43,269 nt of DNA from Microseira wollei NIES-4236 (GCF_020521235.1 NZ_BLAY01000083.1:1-43269); one strand, 5' to 3'. Counted from the stretch's first letter, positions 13,796 through 24,081 are shown. Numbers and translations are program-made. Notes: a model not told the origin generated them from the letters alone.

Positions 13796-16700
13796 TCAGC
13801 TATAAGCCTCCATCGGTAAGCAAGAACAGACGAAATTGCGATCGCCAAACGCACTGTCAATCCGTCCCACTGCCGGCCAAAATTTATACTCCCTTGTCCA
13901 AGGTGCGGGATACGCCGCTTGTTCGCGAGTATAGGGATGTTTCCATTCCCCAGCAATTAAACTTTCTGCGGTGTGGGGTGCATTTTTAAGCACATTATCC
14001 AGCGCATCGGCTGAGCCATTTTCAATCGCTTCTATTTCTTTACGAATCGCAATCATCGCCTCGCAGAAGCGGTCTAATTCTTCTTTGGATTCGCTTTCCG
14101 TCGGTTCTACCATCATCGTACCCGCGACGGGCCAAGAAATAGTAGGGGCGTGGAAACCGTAGTCCATCAGGCGCTTAGCGACATCCTCGACTTCGATGCT
14201 GGCGGATTTTTTCAGCGATCGCAAATCCAGAATGCACTCATGCGCCACTAAATTCGACTCGCCTTTATACAAAACCGGGTAGTAAGGTTCTAACCGACGG
14301 GCAATATAATTCGCATTCAGAATTGCCACCTTAGTTGCATCGGTCAACCCCGCGCTGCCCATCATGGCAATATACATCCAAGAAATTACCAGAATGCTAG
14401 CACTCCCCCAAGGCGCAGCCGAAACCGCACCCATTGACTTCTGTGCGCCCCCCCTTGCTAAGGGGGGGTAGGGGGGGATCCCATGACCGGGTAAAAACGG
14501 CACTAAATGGGAAGCAACGCCAATCGGTCCCATACCGGGTCCACCGCCGCCGTGGGGGATGCAGAAAGTTTTGTGCAAGTTCAAGTGACAAACATCAGCA
14601 CCGATATCTCCTGGACTGCACAACCCGACTTGGGCATTCATATTCGCCCCATCCATATAAACTTGTCCGCCGCAAGCGTGAACGATGTCGCAAATTTGTT
14701 TAATTTGTGACTCGAATACCCCGTGGGTGGAAGGATAGGTAACCATCAACGCCGCCAGTTCGGATTTATGCTTTTCGGCTTTATCTTTAAGGTCGTTGAT
14801 ATCAACATTACCAAGGTCATCGCAAGCAACGGGAACGACTTTCATGCCGCACATAACAGCGCTGGCGGGGTTGGTTCCATGTGCCGAGGTAGGAATTAAA
14901 CAAACGTTGCGATTGCTTTCTCCCCGACTCTCGTGATATTCCCGAATTACCAGCAACCCGGCATACTCACCTTGAGAACCCGCATTTGGTTGCAAAGAAA
15001 TCCCCGCCAACCCGGTAATTTCTGCTAACCATGTTTCCAATTGCTCGAATAAAACTTGATAACCCCGCGCTTGGGATAGCGGTGCAAATGGATGAATCTT
15101 GCCAAATTCAGGCCAAGTCACCGGCATCATTTCCGCTGTAGCATTCAGCTTCATCGTACAAGAACCCAACGGAATCATTGAGGTCGTTAGCGATAAATCT
15201 TTTGCCTGCAAGCGATGCATGTAGCGCAAAAGTTCCGTTTCCGAATGATAGCGGTTGAAGATAGGATGGGTGAGGTATTCCGTACTCCTGGCGAGGGATT
15301 TTGAACTTTCACTCCCCCCCAAACGATCCCCCTCCTGTCCCCCTTCCAAAGGGGGAAGCCAGCGGATGCTGCGCTTTTTTTCTCCGGGGGTCAGGGGGGG
15401 ATCCGATGACAATTCTTCTAAGGTAAAGGGAAGTGAAGCCGAACCTGCAAAAATCTCCAATAAGTCTTGCAAGTTTTTTGTTGTCGTTGTTTCATCCAGG
15501 GAAATCCCGACGGTTGTGTTATCGAAAACCCGGATATTAATTTGACGCGCTTCCCCAGCTGCTAATATTTCTTCTAAGCTGCGATCGCCCAATTCTACCC
15601 GCAAGGTATCGAAGAAGTATTCCGAACCGATTTTATATCCTAACTGCTTTAATCCTGCTGCCAAAATTGCGGTCAGATTATGGATATTTTCGGCTATTTT
15701 TTTCAGTCCTGCAGCGCCGTGATAAACCGCATACATACTGGCAATCACTGCCAGCAAAACTTGCGCGGTACAGATATTACTCGTCGCTTTTTCGCGGCGG
15801 ATATGTTGTTCGCGGGTTTGCAGTGCTAAACGCAGAGCAGTTTTACCTTGAGCATCTTTAGATACGCCGACAATTCGTCCCGGAACTTGCCGTTTATACT
15901 CTTCTTTAGTGGCAAAATAAGCTGCATGTGGCCCACCATATCCCATAGGAACGCCAAAGCGTTGCGTACTACCAACTGCTATATCAGCGCCAAATTCTCC
16001 CGGTGGTTTTAGCAAGCACAAACTTAACGGATCTGCTGCTACCGTTACCAATGCACCGACGCTGTGCGCTTGTGCGATAAAAGCTTGGTAGTCGTAAATT
16101 GTGCCATCGCTGGCGGGATATTGCAGAATTGCGCCAAAAATAGGTTTATCGAAGCTAAAAGTTTGATGGTCCCCCACAATAATCTCAATGCCTAGGGGTT
16201 TGGCGCGGGTTTGCAATACGTCGATGGTTTGGGGATGACAATCTTGGGAGACGAAATAACCGTGAGCTTTATTTTTGCAGATGCCATAACTCATCGCCAT
16301 CGCTTCGGCGGCAGCGGTTGCTTCATCGAGTAAAGAAGCGTTGGCAATTTCCAACCCCGTCAGGTCTATAATCATCGTCTGGAAGTTTAACAGCGCTTCC
16401 AGGCGTCCTTGGGCAATTTCTGGCTGATAGGGAGTGTAAGCAGTATACCAACCTGGATTTTCCAGAATATTGCGTTGGATAACCGGCGGGGTGATGCAGT
16501 CGTAATACCCCATGCCGACAAATGAGCGGTAGACTTGATTTTTCGAGGCAATTTCTTTTAATTGAGCTAAAGCGGCGTATTCGCTTTGTGCCGGTGGGAG
16601 TTGCAGCGGATTCCTCAACCGGATCGACTCTGGCACCGCTGCGTCAATTAAAGCATCCAGGGTATCAAACCCCAATAGTTCCAGCATTTGCTGAATTTTA

Positions 16701-16831
16701 TCCGCTGTCGGCCCAATGTGCCGCCCGACAAAAGAATGAGACACTAGACCTGTTTCTCCTTGTTGCAGATGGGTGGTAGAACCTGGCACAGATTGCCCTC
16801 CAGATATGAATAGCTTATTAAGTTTTAACAA
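13796..16831 (-). CDS. gcvP: Glycine dehydrogenase (decarboxylating), P-protein
   Basis: The PLP-dependent P-protein decarboxylates glycine and passes the aminomethyl group to the lipoyl arm of GcvH; in cyanobacteria this serves photorespiration. The N-terminal half is recognised by [13 protein letters not shown] and [20 protein letters not shown]; the C-terminal half by [23 protein letters not shown] and [19 protein letters not shown], with Lys754 as the PLP lysine. At 1011 residues it is longer than the usual 950-980. The excess comes mainly from two in-frame repeat insertions, near residues 477-507 and 784-796, both away from the active site. gcvH lies upstream on the same strand, 355 bases away. 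The GTLSPTLGYP-type T-protein gene is far off at 37.3 kb. Confidence 0.96.
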   Translation of the reverse strand: MLKLNKLFISGGQSVPGSTTHLQQGETGLVSHSFVGRHIGPTADKIQQMLELLGFDTLDALIDAAVPESIRLRNPLQLPPAQSEYAALAQLKEIASKNQVYRSFVGMGYYDCITPPVIQRNILENPGWYTAYTPYQPEIAQGRLEALLNFQTMIIDLTGLEIANASLLDEATAAAEAMAMSYGICKNKAHGYFVSQDCHPQTIDVLQTRAKPLGIEIIVGDHQTFSFDKPIFGAILQYPASDGTIYDYQAFIAQAHSVGALVTVAADPLSLCLLKPPGEFGADIAVGSTQRFGVPMGYGGPHAAYFATKEEYKRQVPGRIVGVSKDAQGKTALRLALQTREQHIRREKATSNICTAQVLLAVIASMYAVYHGAAGLKKIAENIHNLTAILAAGLKQLGYKIGSEYFFDTLRVELGDRSLEEILAAGEARQINIRVFDNTTVGISLDETTTTKNLQDLLEIFAGSASLPFTLEELSSDPPLTPGEKKRSIRWLPPLEGGQEGDRLGGSESSKSLARSTEYLTHPIFNRYHSETELLRYMHRLQAKDLSLTTSMIPLGSCTMKLNATAEMMPVTWPEFGKIHPFAPLSQARGYQVLFEQLETWLAEITGLAGISLQPNAGSQGEYAGLLVIREYHESRGESNRNVCLIPTSAHGTNPASAVMCGMKVVPVACDDLGNVDINDLKDKAEKHKSELAALMVTYPSTHGVFESQIKQICDIVHACGGQVYMDGANMNAQVGLCSPGDIGADVCHLNLHKTFCIPHGGGGPGMGPIGVASHLVPFLPGHGIPPYPPLARGGAQKSMGAVSAAPWGSASILVISWMYIAMMGSAGLTDATKVAILNANYIARRLEPYYPVLYKGESNLVAHECILDLRSLKKSASIEVEDVAKRLMDYGFHAPTISWPVAGTMMVEPTESESKEELDRFCEAMIAIRKEIEAIENGSADALDNVLKNAPHTAESLIAGEWKHPYTREQAAYPAPWTREYKFWPAVGRIDSAFGDRNFVCSCLPMEAYS
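14446..14483. repeat. Palindromic repeat inserted in frame in gcvP (distal)
   Basis: CCCCCCCTTGCTAAGGGGGGG with a following GGGGGGATCCC is a common intergenic palindrome of cyanobacteria. Here it encodes a [12 protein letters not shown] loop at residues 784-796, between VPFLPGH and [12 protein letters not shown]-proteins normally have a short loop at that point. The frame is intact. Confidence 0.75.
15308..15403. repeat. Palindromic repeat inserted in frame in gcvP (proximal)
   Basis: The repeat core is CCCCCTTCCAAAGGGGG, with GGGGGTCAGGGGGGGATCC on the other side. It encodes a [10 protein letters not shown] ... [14 protein letters not shown] segment at residues 477-507, in the linker between the two halves of the P-protein, just before [13 protein letters not shown]. 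Family members lack it. Confidence 0.75.
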
Positions 16832-17186
16832 TTATTTCAGCATCTGGAAGCAAGTAACGAACGAGGAAAGATGCGCTACGCACCTGAAACACCGGAATGA
16901 TATCATGTCCGCTCGGCTAAGGCATCGTGGCAGGGGCGGGTTGATCGATACAATTCGCTTTCTACCAAACGGGACTGGTAAAACCCGCCTCTACGACGCC
17001 ATTAACTATCAGGACTTACGCAGCAACTCCAGATATGGTGGAGATGGTGCGTTACACTGCGTTAACGCACCCTACATATAGAGATGTTGCGTAAGTCCTA
17101 AATATACGAGTAGAGACATTACATGTAACGTCTCTACTACCGGACTGGATATGATTTCGCCGCGTCGCCGCGTCGCCGCGTCATCC
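16832..17186. repeat. Repeat-filled region between gcvH and gcvP
   Basis: No gene. An element with inverted ends AGGACTTACGCA (17011-17022) and TGCGTAAGTCCT (17088-17099) contains an inner hairpin (GGTGCGTTA ... TAACGCACC, 17046-17071). Further on, CGTAGAGAC-type arms pair around ACATGTAACGTCTCTAC, and three tandem CGCCGCGT units fill 17157-17182. A GATATCATGTCC sequence at 16907-16919 resembles one end of MITE family B, with no partner found. The gcvP promoter, if separate, must lie within this. Confidence 0.65.
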
Positions 17187-17576
17187 CTATTCCCCTTCCA
17201 CCAAAGCGCGATACTCGGCAGCAGATAGCGCATCGTCGAGTTCTCCAGGGTCGTCGATGCGAACTTTGAGCAACCAACCTTCGCCGTAGGGGTCTTCTGC
17301 TATTTGTTCGGGAGAGTCCATCATCGCTTCGTTGCGTTCGACTACCGTCCCGGAGATGGCAGAATTCAGGTCTTCTACCGCTTTCACGGACTCGATGGTA
17401 CCGAAGCTTTCTCCCTTGGAAAGCGCCGCGCCGATTTCTGGTAATTCCAGAAATACGATATCGCCTAGCTGATCGACGGCAAAGGCGGTAATGCCAACGG
17501 TGGCAATGTCACCATCCAAGCGCACGAATTCGTGGGTGTCTAGGTATTTTAGGTCATCGGGATATTCAAAAGGCAT
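17187..17576 (-). CDS. gcvH: Glycine cleavage system H protein
   Basis: GcvH carries the lipoyl arm that shuttles the aminomethyl group between the P, T and L proteins. The 129-residue protein matches the family: [35 protein letters not shown] and [19 protein letters not shown], with Lys65 as the lipoylated lysine, then NPYGEGWL-like [13 protein letters not shown]. Length and all conserved positions are normal. It is transcribed toward gcvP; the 355-base gap is full of dispersed repeats, so it is unclear whether the two share one transcript. The N-terminal [11 protein letters not shown] is standard for cyanobacteria. Confidence 0.97.
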   Translation of the reverse strand: MPFEYPDDLKYLDTHEFVRLDGDIATVGITAFAVDQLGDIVFLELPEIGAALSKGESFGTIESVKAVEDLNSAISGTVVERNEAMMDSPEQIAEDPYGEGWLLKVRIDDPGELDDALSAAEYRALVEGE

Positions 17577-17672
17577 TTTGAAAAGCTCCTCAAACAGCCT
17601 TGCTCAGTTTACAACACCCGATCTAAGCGCGATCGCATCTCATTAAAATACAGTTAGATCGCTCCCAACCCG

Positions 17673-18494
17673 ATGGACAAAAAAACCGTTAACAGACTAC
17701 TCTGGGGAGAGTTTTCCCTAAAGCGGATGATACGTTCTACCATCTTCATCTACGCCTGTTTTTGCACCTGGGCTTATTTTTACACCGACCGGATGATATT
17801 TCTGCCCCAACCATCCACCTATGAGGACACGCAAGACATTCTCAAGCTGACAACCGCCAATGGCGTCCAAATCTCGGCAATTTACCTGCCCAATCCCAAC
17901 GCCAAGTATACTATCCTCTACTCCCACGGCAATGCGGAAGACTTAGGCTATGGTCTGCCTATGTTGAAAGAATTGCGAGATATCGGATTTAGCGTTTTTG
18001 CCTACGACTACCAAGGTTACGGAACCAGTCAGGGTACCCCAAGCGAAGGCAATGCTTATAAAGATATCGATGCTGCTTACAATTATCTAACTCAGGAGTT
18101 AAAGATTCCACCCAATAGGATTATCGCCTACGGACATTCGGTTGGGGGAGGCCCATCGGTAGATTTAGCTGCTCGTAAACCGATTGCTGGTCTAATTGTA
18201 GAAAACACATTTATCACCGCATTTCGGGTCGTCACCCACATTCCCATCGTCCCTTTCGATAAATTCGCCAATATCGACAAAATTAAAAACCTGCGTTGTC
18301 CGGTTTTGGTCATGCACGCAACTGCTGACGAAGTAATTCCTTTCTATCACGGTCAAAAACTGTTTGATGCGGCAAACGAACCCAAGCGCTTTTTGTGGAT
18401 TGAAGGTGCGGGTCACAATAATTTTAAATGGGTTGCGGGGGAAAGATATGTAACAGCTTTGCGCCAGTTTGTGGAATTAGTGAGCAGTCAGTAA
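17673..18494 (+). CDS. Membrane-anchored alpha/beta hydrolase
   Basis: Serine hydrolase fold, similar to ABHD13/ABHD17-type proteins. One N-terminal hydrophobic segment (TIFIYACFCTWAYFY, about residues 24-38) probably anchors it to the membrane. The catalytic parts are TILYSHGNAEDLG (oxyanion region), YDYQGYGTSQG, the nucleophile elbow YGHSVGGGPS, the acid in HATADEVIPF and the histidine in GAGHNNF. The length of 273 is usual. The substrate is unknown; relatives act as thioesterases or peptidases. It is divergent from gcvH, 96 bases apart, with a GCGATCGC site and a TTAAAATA-type region in between. No operon partner is seen. Confidence 0.87.
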   Translation: MDKKTVNRLLWGEFSLKRMIRSTIFIYACFCTWAYFYTDRMIFLPQPSTYEDTQDILKLTTANGVQISAIYLPNPNAKYTILYSHGNAEDLGYGLPMLKELRDIGFSVFAYDYQGYGTSQGTPSEGNAYKDIDAAYNYLTQELKIPPNRIIAYGHSVGGGPSVDLAARKPIAGLIVENTFITAFRVVTHIPIVPFDKFANIDKIKNLRCPVLVMHATADEVIPFYHGQKLFDAANEPKRFLWIEGAGHNNFKWVAGERYVTALRQFVELVSSQ

Positions 18495-18519
18495 TTTGTT
18501 ATCGGATCTTTGATGGCTA

Positions 18520-18592
18520 AAAACCCGGTTTTTTGGGATAAGTATGCACTTTTAGAGCTAAATTTTGCCAGAAAAACCGGGTTTCTTGGCTG
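18520..18592. repeat. AAACCCGGTTT inverted repeat
   Basis: AAAAACCCGGTTTTTT at 18519-18534 and AGAAAAACCGGGTTTCTT near 18572-18589 face each other across about 40 bases, just after the hydrolase gene. It is a diverged member of the repeat also seen at 11372-11404 and may form the transcript end. Confidence 0.55.
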
Positions 18593-18681
18593 ATTGTGAA
18601 TTTTATCAGAAGTTTTATCTTTCCACATAGCGATCGCCGAGTTTTTATTATAAATTTAATCTAAGTGTTTTTCTGACCGCA

Positions 18682-20316
18682 ATGACCGCTATCCCACATC
18701 CCCCAAAAGACATAATCTGCTCAGCTGTAGAATTTCCCGGCGCCCCAATACCCCTTGATTCCCTATTTTACATCGAACGCCCTCCCCTAGAAGCACGCAC
18801 CTATGCAGAAATCAGCAAACCTGGGGGTTTGGTGCGGCTAAAAGCTCCCAGAAAAATGGGAAAAAGCTCCCTCATGCTACGCATTGCCGATCAAGCTGCG
18901 GTTTTAGGCTATCGTACAGTCACCGTAGATTTTCAGCAAGCAGACTCAGCTATTTTTACCAGCTTGGACAAGTTTTTACGCTGGGTTTGTACCAATATTG
19001 CTCGTCAACTCGAAATAGAACCGGATTTGGATGATTACTGGGATGAAGACATCGGCAGTAGTTCTAGCTGTTCTATTTATATGAAAGGTTATTTACTCAA
19101 GCAAATAACCTTTCCTCTGGTTTTGGTATTGAATGAAGTCAATCGAGTGTTTGAACACCCCCATATTGCCCAAGATTTCTTGCCATTGCTGCGATTTTGG
19201 TACGAACAAGCAAGACAAGACAAAGTTTGGCAAAAACTCCGCATGGTAGTAATTCACTCCACCGAAGTTTATGTAACGTTAAATCTGAATCAATCGCCGT
19301 TTAATGTAGGACTAGCGCTCAAGCTATCCGAATTTACACCAGACCAGATGCAAGATTTAGCGCAACGGTATGGACTCGATACTGCTTTATTCGAACCATT
19401 AATGCAGATGGTAGGAGGACATCCTTATTTAGTACATTTGGCTCTCTATCACCTGAGTTGTCAAGACCTAACTTTAGATAAACTACTGCAAGACGCTCCC
19501 ACTAACCAGGGAATTTATAGCAACCATTTGCGAAGTCTCTTGGCGACGCTTCAGCAGCGCCTCGAACTAGCATCAGCGTTTAAACAAGTTGTGACAGCAC
19601 CAGATAGCGTTTGCTTAGACCAGCTGATTGCCGATCAGTTAGACAGTATGGGAGTGGTAAAATTGGCAGGAAATGCTTGTACTGTATCCTGCGAATTGTA
19701 TCGTCTCTATTTCCAAGCGCAAAACTTAGACGAAGAGCATTTAAAGTCTGTTTCCCGCCTCAAGCAGTTGGAGCAAGAAAACCAAAAGCTAAAAAGTTTA
19801 GCTAATGTAGACGAACTGACTCAAATTTTCAATCGGCGATACTTTAATAGTTACTTGCAAGCCGAATGGGAACGAATAGTTAGTCAAGCTTCTCCTCTTT
19901 CTATGATTGTGGCTAAAATCGAGCAGTTTAAACTTTACAAAGAAGTTTATGGCATTCCTGCCAGCGATAATTGCTTGGGAAAAGTAGCCCAGGCAATTAG
20001 TCAATTCCTGCAACGTCCTGGCGATCTAGTCGCTCGGTATAACAGTGAAGAATTTGCCATTTTTATGCCTGAAACCGATGCAACAGATGCTATGAGAATT
20101 GCCGAAAAAATTCTAGAAAGAGTTGAAGATTTAGCGATCGCTTTCCAACCCCCTGGCATGGGAGGTCTGCCAAGCGATGTCATCACGCTCTCTCTAGGAG
20201 TAGCTAGCACTATTTCCAATCGGCAAAAAGATGCATCTATACTGATCCAAACTGCTGAAAAAGCGCTGAATCAAGCGAAAAGAGAAGATATGGGTATCTA
20301 CTTAATTCAATTTTAA
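18682..20316 (+). CDS. AAA-like ATPase fused to a degenerate GGDEF domain
   Basis: Residues 15-330 are the cyanobacterial AAA-like domain also found next door: FYIERPPLEARTYAEISKPG, Walker A APRKMGKSSL with Lys61, and FPLVLVLNEVNRVFEHP in place of the Walker B DE. A coiled linker (RLKQLEQENQKLKSLANVDEL) leads to a GGDEF domain (about 375-544): DELTQIFNRRYFNSYL, SLGVAS near the end, but the catalytic motif reads NSEEF (454-458) instead of GG(D/E)EF. Diguanylate cyclase activity is therefore doubtful; it may bind nucleotide as a sensor. The Walker B also has Asn where Asp is usual, so ATP hydrolysis is doubtful too. Length 544. It is probably a signalling protein of unknown input. Confidence 0.85.
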   Translation: MTAIPHPPKDIICSAVEFPGAPIPLDSLFYIERPPLEARTYAEISKPGGLVRLKAPRKMGKSSLMLRIADQAAVLGYRTVTVDFQQADSAIFTSLDKFLRWVCTNIARQLEIEPDLDDYWDEDIGSSSSCSIYMKGYLLKQITFPLVLVLNEVNRVFEHPHIAQDFLPLLRFWYEQARQDKVWQKLRMVVIHSTEVYVTLNLNQSPFNVGLALKLSEFTPDQMQDLAQRYGLDTALFEPLMQMVGGHPYLVHLALYHLSCQDLTLDKLLQDAPTNQGIYSNHLRSLLATLQQRLELASAFKQVVTAPDSVCLDQLIADQLDSMGVVKLAGNACTVSCELYRLYFQAQNLDEEHLKSVSRLKQLEQENQKLKSLANVDELTQIFNRRYFNSYLQAEWERIVSQASPLSMIVAKIEQFKLYKEVYGIPASDNCLGKVAQAISQFLQRPGDLVARYNSEEFAIFMPETDATDAMRIAEKILERVEDLAIAFQPPGMGGLPSDVITLSLGVASTISNRQKDASILIQTAEKALNQAKREDMGIYLIQF

Positions 20317-20342
20317 ATTGGTTAATGGGTAATAGAACAAAC

Positions 20343-20392
20343 AATTACCAATTACCAATTACCAATTACCAATTACCCATTACCAATTACCC
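20343..20392. repeat. ATTACCA heptamer array abutting a start codon
   Basis: About seven ATTACCA/ATTACCC units run directly into the ATG at 20393, leaving no room for a ribosome-binding site. The same arrangement is seen before caxA at 3013-3042. Confidence 0.85.
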
Positions 20393-21367
20393 ATGACAAA
20401 TTACGCTTACCAAGTTGGCGGGAGTCTCGCCACCGATGCTCCTACCTATGTAGAAAGACAAGCAGACAAGCAACTTTACGAAGCCTTAAAAGCGGGTGAA
20501 TTTTGTTACGTCCTCAACTCCCGTCAGATGGGAAAATCTTCTCTGCTGGTAAGGACGATGCATCGATTGCAAGCCGAAGGATACAAATGCGCTAGCATCG
20601 ATATTACCAGTCTCGGCAGTCAAAATATTACTCCCGCTCAGTGGTATAAAGGCATCGTTTCCCAATTATGGCTGGGATTCGATTTGTTAGGAAGTTTTAA
20701 TTTAAAAAAATGGTGGCGCGAACAAGAAGAAGTTTCGTTAATTCAGCGGTTAAATTGGTTTTTTGATGAATTGTTGAGCGGTCAATTTTATCAAGAGAAT
20801 ATAGTTATTTTTATCGATGAAATTGATAGCGTTTTGAGTTTAGATTTTCCAGTGGAAGATTTTTTCGCTTTAGTGAGATTCTGCTATAATCAAAGAGCGA
20901 TTAATCGGGAATATCAACGCCTTACTTTCGCAATTTTTGGGGTGGCAACGCCGTCAGATTTAATTAAAGATAGAAAACGCACGCCGTTTAATATCGGTAG
21001 AGCAATAGAATTGCATGGCTTTAAATTAGAGGAAGCGCAGCCCCTAGCGAAAGTATTAGGCAATAAAATCGGCAATTCCCAAATAATTCTCAAAGAAATC
21101 TTAGCTTGGACTTCAGGACAGCCGTTTTTGACGCAAAAGCTGTGCGATTTGGTACTGGATATAGTAGAAACCAGGGAAAACTCGTCCAATCTGATAATTC
21201 CCCCTGGAACAGAAGCATTTTGGCTAGAAAATTTGGTGCGCGATCGCATCATCAAAAATTGGGAATCCCAAGATGAACCAGAGCATTTGAAAACGATACG
21301 CGATATGCCTCCGGCACGCTACGCGAACGCATCCTCCGCAACGAGCAACGCGCAGGCAGATTGCTAG
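20393..21367 (+). CDS. AAA-like ATPase part of a frameshifted AAA-WD40 protein
   Basis: This is the N-terminal half of a protein split by a 23-bp insertion at 21305-21327. It holds an AAA-like domain: [18 protein letters not shown], Walker [11 protein letters not shown] and Walker [14 protein letters not shown], then [17 protein letters not shown] and [16 protein letters not shown]. It is intact up to LKTIRD, after which the frame runs through the insertion for 20 codons ([19 protein letters not shown]) and stops. Without the insertion it would continue in the downstream frame as [20 protein letters not shown]. Proteins of this design in cyanobacteria run AAA, a membrane helix, then WD40. The truncated half may still bind ATP. 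It is paralogous to the ATPase domain of the gene before it. Confidence 0.8.
   Translation: MTNYAYQVGGSLATDAPTYVERQADKQLYEALKAGEFCYVLNSRQMGKSSLLVRTMHRLQAEGYKCASIDITSLGSQNITPAQWYKGIVSQLWLGFDLLGSFNLKKWWREQEEVSLIQRLNWFFDELLSGQFYQENIVIFIDEIDSVLSLDFPVEDFFALVRFCYNQRAINREYQRLTFAIFGVATPSDLIKDRKRTPFNIGRAIELHGFKLEEAQPLAKVLGNKIGNSQIILKEILAWTSGQPFLTQKLCDLVLDIVETRENSSNLIIPPGTEAFWLENLVRDRIIKNWESQDEPEHLKTIRDMPPARYANASSATSNAQADC
21305..21327 (+). mobile_element. 23-bp mini-element inserted in a HIP1 site
   Basis: The inserted sequence begins ATGCCTCCGGCACGCT and ends ACGCGAA. It is bordered by GCGAT on the left and CGC on the right; joining the two restores GCGATCGC and the reading frame of the AAA-WD40 gene. 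A second copy, 19 of 23 bases identical, lies at 35399-35421 in the same orientation and the same target. It resembles the small dispersed repeats described in Nostoc. Confidence 0.85.
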
Positions 21368-23976
21368 GCATTTATCAGCAAATTTTACTAGAAATAGCAG
21401 TTCCAATCGATGACAGCTCTGAACAAACCGAACTAATCCTATCTGGATTAGTTGAAAAACAAGACGGGTTACTCAAAGTCAAAAATCGAATTTATCAACA
21501 AGTCTTCAATCTCGAATGGGTAGAAAAACAATTAGGTTCCCTGCGTCCCTATTCTCAAACCTTTGATGCTTGGATTGCTTCCAAACAAACAGACTTCTCT
21601 CGACTGTTGCGCGGACAAGCCTTAAAAGATGCCCAAAAATGGGCGCAAGGCAAGAGTTTGAGCGATTTAGACTATCAGTTTTTAGCTTATAGCGAAGAGA
21701 GCGATCGCCAAGAAACCCAACTCGCCCTAGAAGCGGAACGGCTCAAGGAAGTTGAGCGCAGACTCGCGCAAGAAAAACAAGCTGCCAAACGACAAAAGTT
21801 ATTCATCGTTGCACTTTCATCAGCATTCGCGATCGCTACTGGATTAGGCATCAGCGCTCTCTGGCAATATCGCCAAGCACGTGCGAGCGAACGGCAAGCC
21901 AGGATAAACGAAATTCGAGCGCTGGTATCTTCTTCAGGGGGGCTATTTGCCTCCAATAATCGGTTAGATGCGTTGATAGAAGCACTGCGAGCCAGAAAAA
22001 AACTGCTGTCATTAACTGAAGTAGATCCCGATACTCAAAGCAAGGTAGAATTAGCCCTCCAGCAAGCAATTTTGGGTGCGGATGAATACAATCGCTTGTC
22101 AAAACCTGCTGCTGGAAACTGTGGGCTTACCTTTAGCCCGGATGGCGAGACGATCGTGGCGACGGGCAAGGAAAATACCATCAACCTGTGGGCAAAAGAC
22201 GGTAGGCTGCTGAAAATGCTCCAAGGGCATCAGGCTTTAGTGGGAACGGTAGCCATCAGCCAGGACGGTCAAATCATCGTTTCTGGTAGTGGCGATCGCA
22301 CTGTAAAAGTGTGGAAAAAAGACGGCACCTTACTCCACACTTTAAAGGGTCATCAAGCCCACGTGGGAGGCGTTGCGATTAGCCCCAATGGTGAATTCAT
22401 CGCTTCTACCAGTGAAGATGGAACGGTACGGCTGTGGGGTAAAAATGGCACCCTGCTCTTCACCTTCAGTGCAAATACAGTGATGAATTCGCAAGTTGCG
22501 TTTACTCCAGACAGTCAGAAAATCGTTGTCGGTAGTGCCAAGGGAATGCTGAATATTTGGCAGGTTAACGGTCAACTGCTAGCTAGCGTTAAGGCACACG
22601 AAATTGTGGCAATTGGCGTTGCCGTTAGTTTTGTTGGAGATACCATTGCTACTGCTTCAATGGATGGCACAATTAAACTTTGGCAATTGTCTGGAAACGT
22701 CCCCCGACTGCTGACAACCCTCACAGGACATAGCGGTATGGTTTTGGCAATCGCCTTTAGTCCCGACGGTACGCAGTTGGCATCGGTATCAGATGATAAG
22801 ACTGTCAAGCTTTGGCAGCGAAATGGCAGGACTTGGAATCAGGTAGAACTTCTACGCACTTTTGCCGGACACAGTGCCATGATTCTGAGTGTAAACTTCA
22901 GTCCGGATGGCAAAACCCTTGCGTCTCTGAGTGTAGACAACAAGGTGAAACTCTGGAAACCCAATAACTCCCTACTTAAACCCCTCAATGGGCATAAAGC
23001 GCTGGTGTTTGGACTCGCCTTTAGTCCGGACGGCAACACTCTAGCTTCCGCCAGCGTCGATAGAACCGTTAAACTATGGCTCTTTGGCGATGGGAGTAAG
23101 TCACCATCCCTACGCACCCTGAAGCATGATGGCGTTGTTATGGGAGTTGCTTTTAGCCCCGACGGCAAGCGGTTAGCTACCGCCAGTGGGAATGCCACAA
23201 TCAAACTTTGGACACCGCAGGGAGAATTGCTGGCAACCCTCAAAGGACATGAAGGTGCAGCCAGAAAAGTCAACTTTAGTCCTGATGGCAAGCTGCTTGC
23301 TTCTGGCAGTGCCGATGGCACACTGGGACTGTGGAATCTGGAGGGGAAAACCCCTGTTCTGCTGGGGCGGTTCCGGGGACATCAAGGCGGACTCTGGGTT
23401 GTCAGTTTTAGCCCCGACGGTCAGATTATTGCTTCCTCTAGTGGCGACACGACAGTCAAACTCTGGAAAAAGAACGGTGAGTTACTCAGAACCTTACAAG
23501 GGCATAAAGCAATAGTGAGGTCGGTGGCGTTTAGTCTTGACGGTCAACTGCTAGCCAGCGCTAGCGATGACAAAACCGTGAAACTTTGGCGACCTGACGG
23601 GACGCTGCTGACAACCCTTGTCGGTCATAGCGATGGAGTCCTGTCCGTGGCGTTTAGTCCTGACGGTCAACTGCTGGCTTCCAGCAGCGCCGATGGGGTA
23701 GTTAAACTCTGGAAACTAGAAACGGGCCAGATGCCCGTCTTGCTGACAACCCTGAAAGCCCATACTGGGGGCATTTGGGATCTGGCTTTCAGTCCCGATG
23801 GCAAGTTACTCGCCTCTGCTGGCGAGGACGGTAAGGTAATCTTGTGGAACCTGCAACAGGTGAAATCTCTTGACCGCGTTATCGCCTATGGTTGCGATTG
23901 GGTGCGCGATTATTTACGCACGAATGGGAATTTAGAAGAAAGCGATAGAAATTTGTGCGATGGGATTGGAAATTAA
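21361..23976 (+). CDS. Membrane helix and 14-blade WD40 part of the frameshifted AAA-WD40 protein
   Basis: Second half of the protein interrupted at 21305. The family-specific stretch [13 protein letters not shown] and [12 protein letters not shown] is followed by a coiled coil ([22 protein letters not shown]), one membrane helix ([21 protein letters not shown]) and 14 WD40 repeats, each with an SPDG-type turn and a KLW-type end; the first ends INLWA and the last VILWN. Fourteen repeats would form two seven-bladed propellers, a protein-binding surface. The end ([14 protein letters not shown]) is standard for these proteins. The ATG at 21361 is within the preceding frame and is not the original start, so this part is probably poorly expressed. 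A decayed piece of a related propeller lies at 28500. Confidence 0.82.
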   Translation: MLGIYQQILLEIAVPIDDSSEQTELILSGLVEKQDGLLKVKNRIYQQVFNLEWVEKQLGSLRPYSQTFDAWIASKQTDFSRLLRGQALKDAQKWAQGKSLSDLDYQFLAYSEESDRQETQLALEAERLKEVERRLAQEKQAAKRQKLFIVALSSAFAIATGLGISALWQYRQARASERQARINEIRALVSSSGGLFASNNRLDALIEALRARKKLLSLTEVDPDTQSKVELALQQAILGADEYNRLSKPAAGNCGLTFSPDGETIVATGKENTINLWAKDGRLLKMLQGHQALVGTVAISQDGQIIVSGSGDRTVKVWKKDGTLLHTLKGHQAHVGGVAISPNGEFIASTSEDGTVRLWGKNGTLLFTFSANTVMNSQVAFTPDSQKIVVGSAKGMLNIWQVNGQLLASVKAHEIVAIGVAVSFVGDTIATASMDGTIKLWQLSGNVPRLLTTLTGHSGMVLAIAFSPDGTQLASVSDDKTVKLWQRNGRTWNQVELLRTFAGHSAMILSVNFSPDGKTLASLSVDNKVKLWKPNNSLLKPLNGHKALVFGLAFSPDGNTLASASVDRTVKLWLFGDGSKSPSLRTLKHDGVVMGVAFSPDGKRLATASGNATIKLWTPQGELLATLKGHEGAARKVNFSPDGKLLASGSADGTLGLWNLEGKTPVLLGRFRGHQGGLWVVSFSPDGQIIASSSGDTTVKLWKKNGELLRTLQGHKAIVRSVAFSLDGQLLASASDDKTVKLWRPDGTLLTTLVGHSDGVLSVAFSPDGQLLASSSADGVVKLWKLETGQMPVLLTTLKAHTGGIWDLAFSPDGKLLASAGEDGKVILWNLQQVKSLDRVIAYGCDWVRDYLRTNGNLEESDRNLCDGIGN

Positions 23977-23979
23977 ATA

Positions 23980-24047
23980 CAGTAGGGGCACGGCAGTATA
24001 GATTTTATCGGTAAAACAACCAAATCTCCGACGCCGTGCCCCTACTG
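23980..24047. repeat. Inverted repeat CAGTAGGGGCACGGC
   Basis: Perfect 15-bp arms (23980-23994 and 24033-24047) are separated by 38 bases. The arms match the junction sequence of the 79-bp tandem repeat at 13.5-13.8 kb, so they are probably one repeat family. It lies just after the WD40 gene and may help end transcription. Confidence 0.8.
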
Positions 24048-24081
24048 TCATTAAGATCGGTTTAGCGTTGACAAAATCCAT

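Noticed and set aside
16907-17150. A third copy of MITE family B
   Set aside because: Only a GATATCATGTCC end is present; the interior differs and no convincing matching right end was found.
20343-20392. Possible CRISPR or operator array
   Set aside because: Units are 7 bases without spacers; this is a heptamer tandem repeat.
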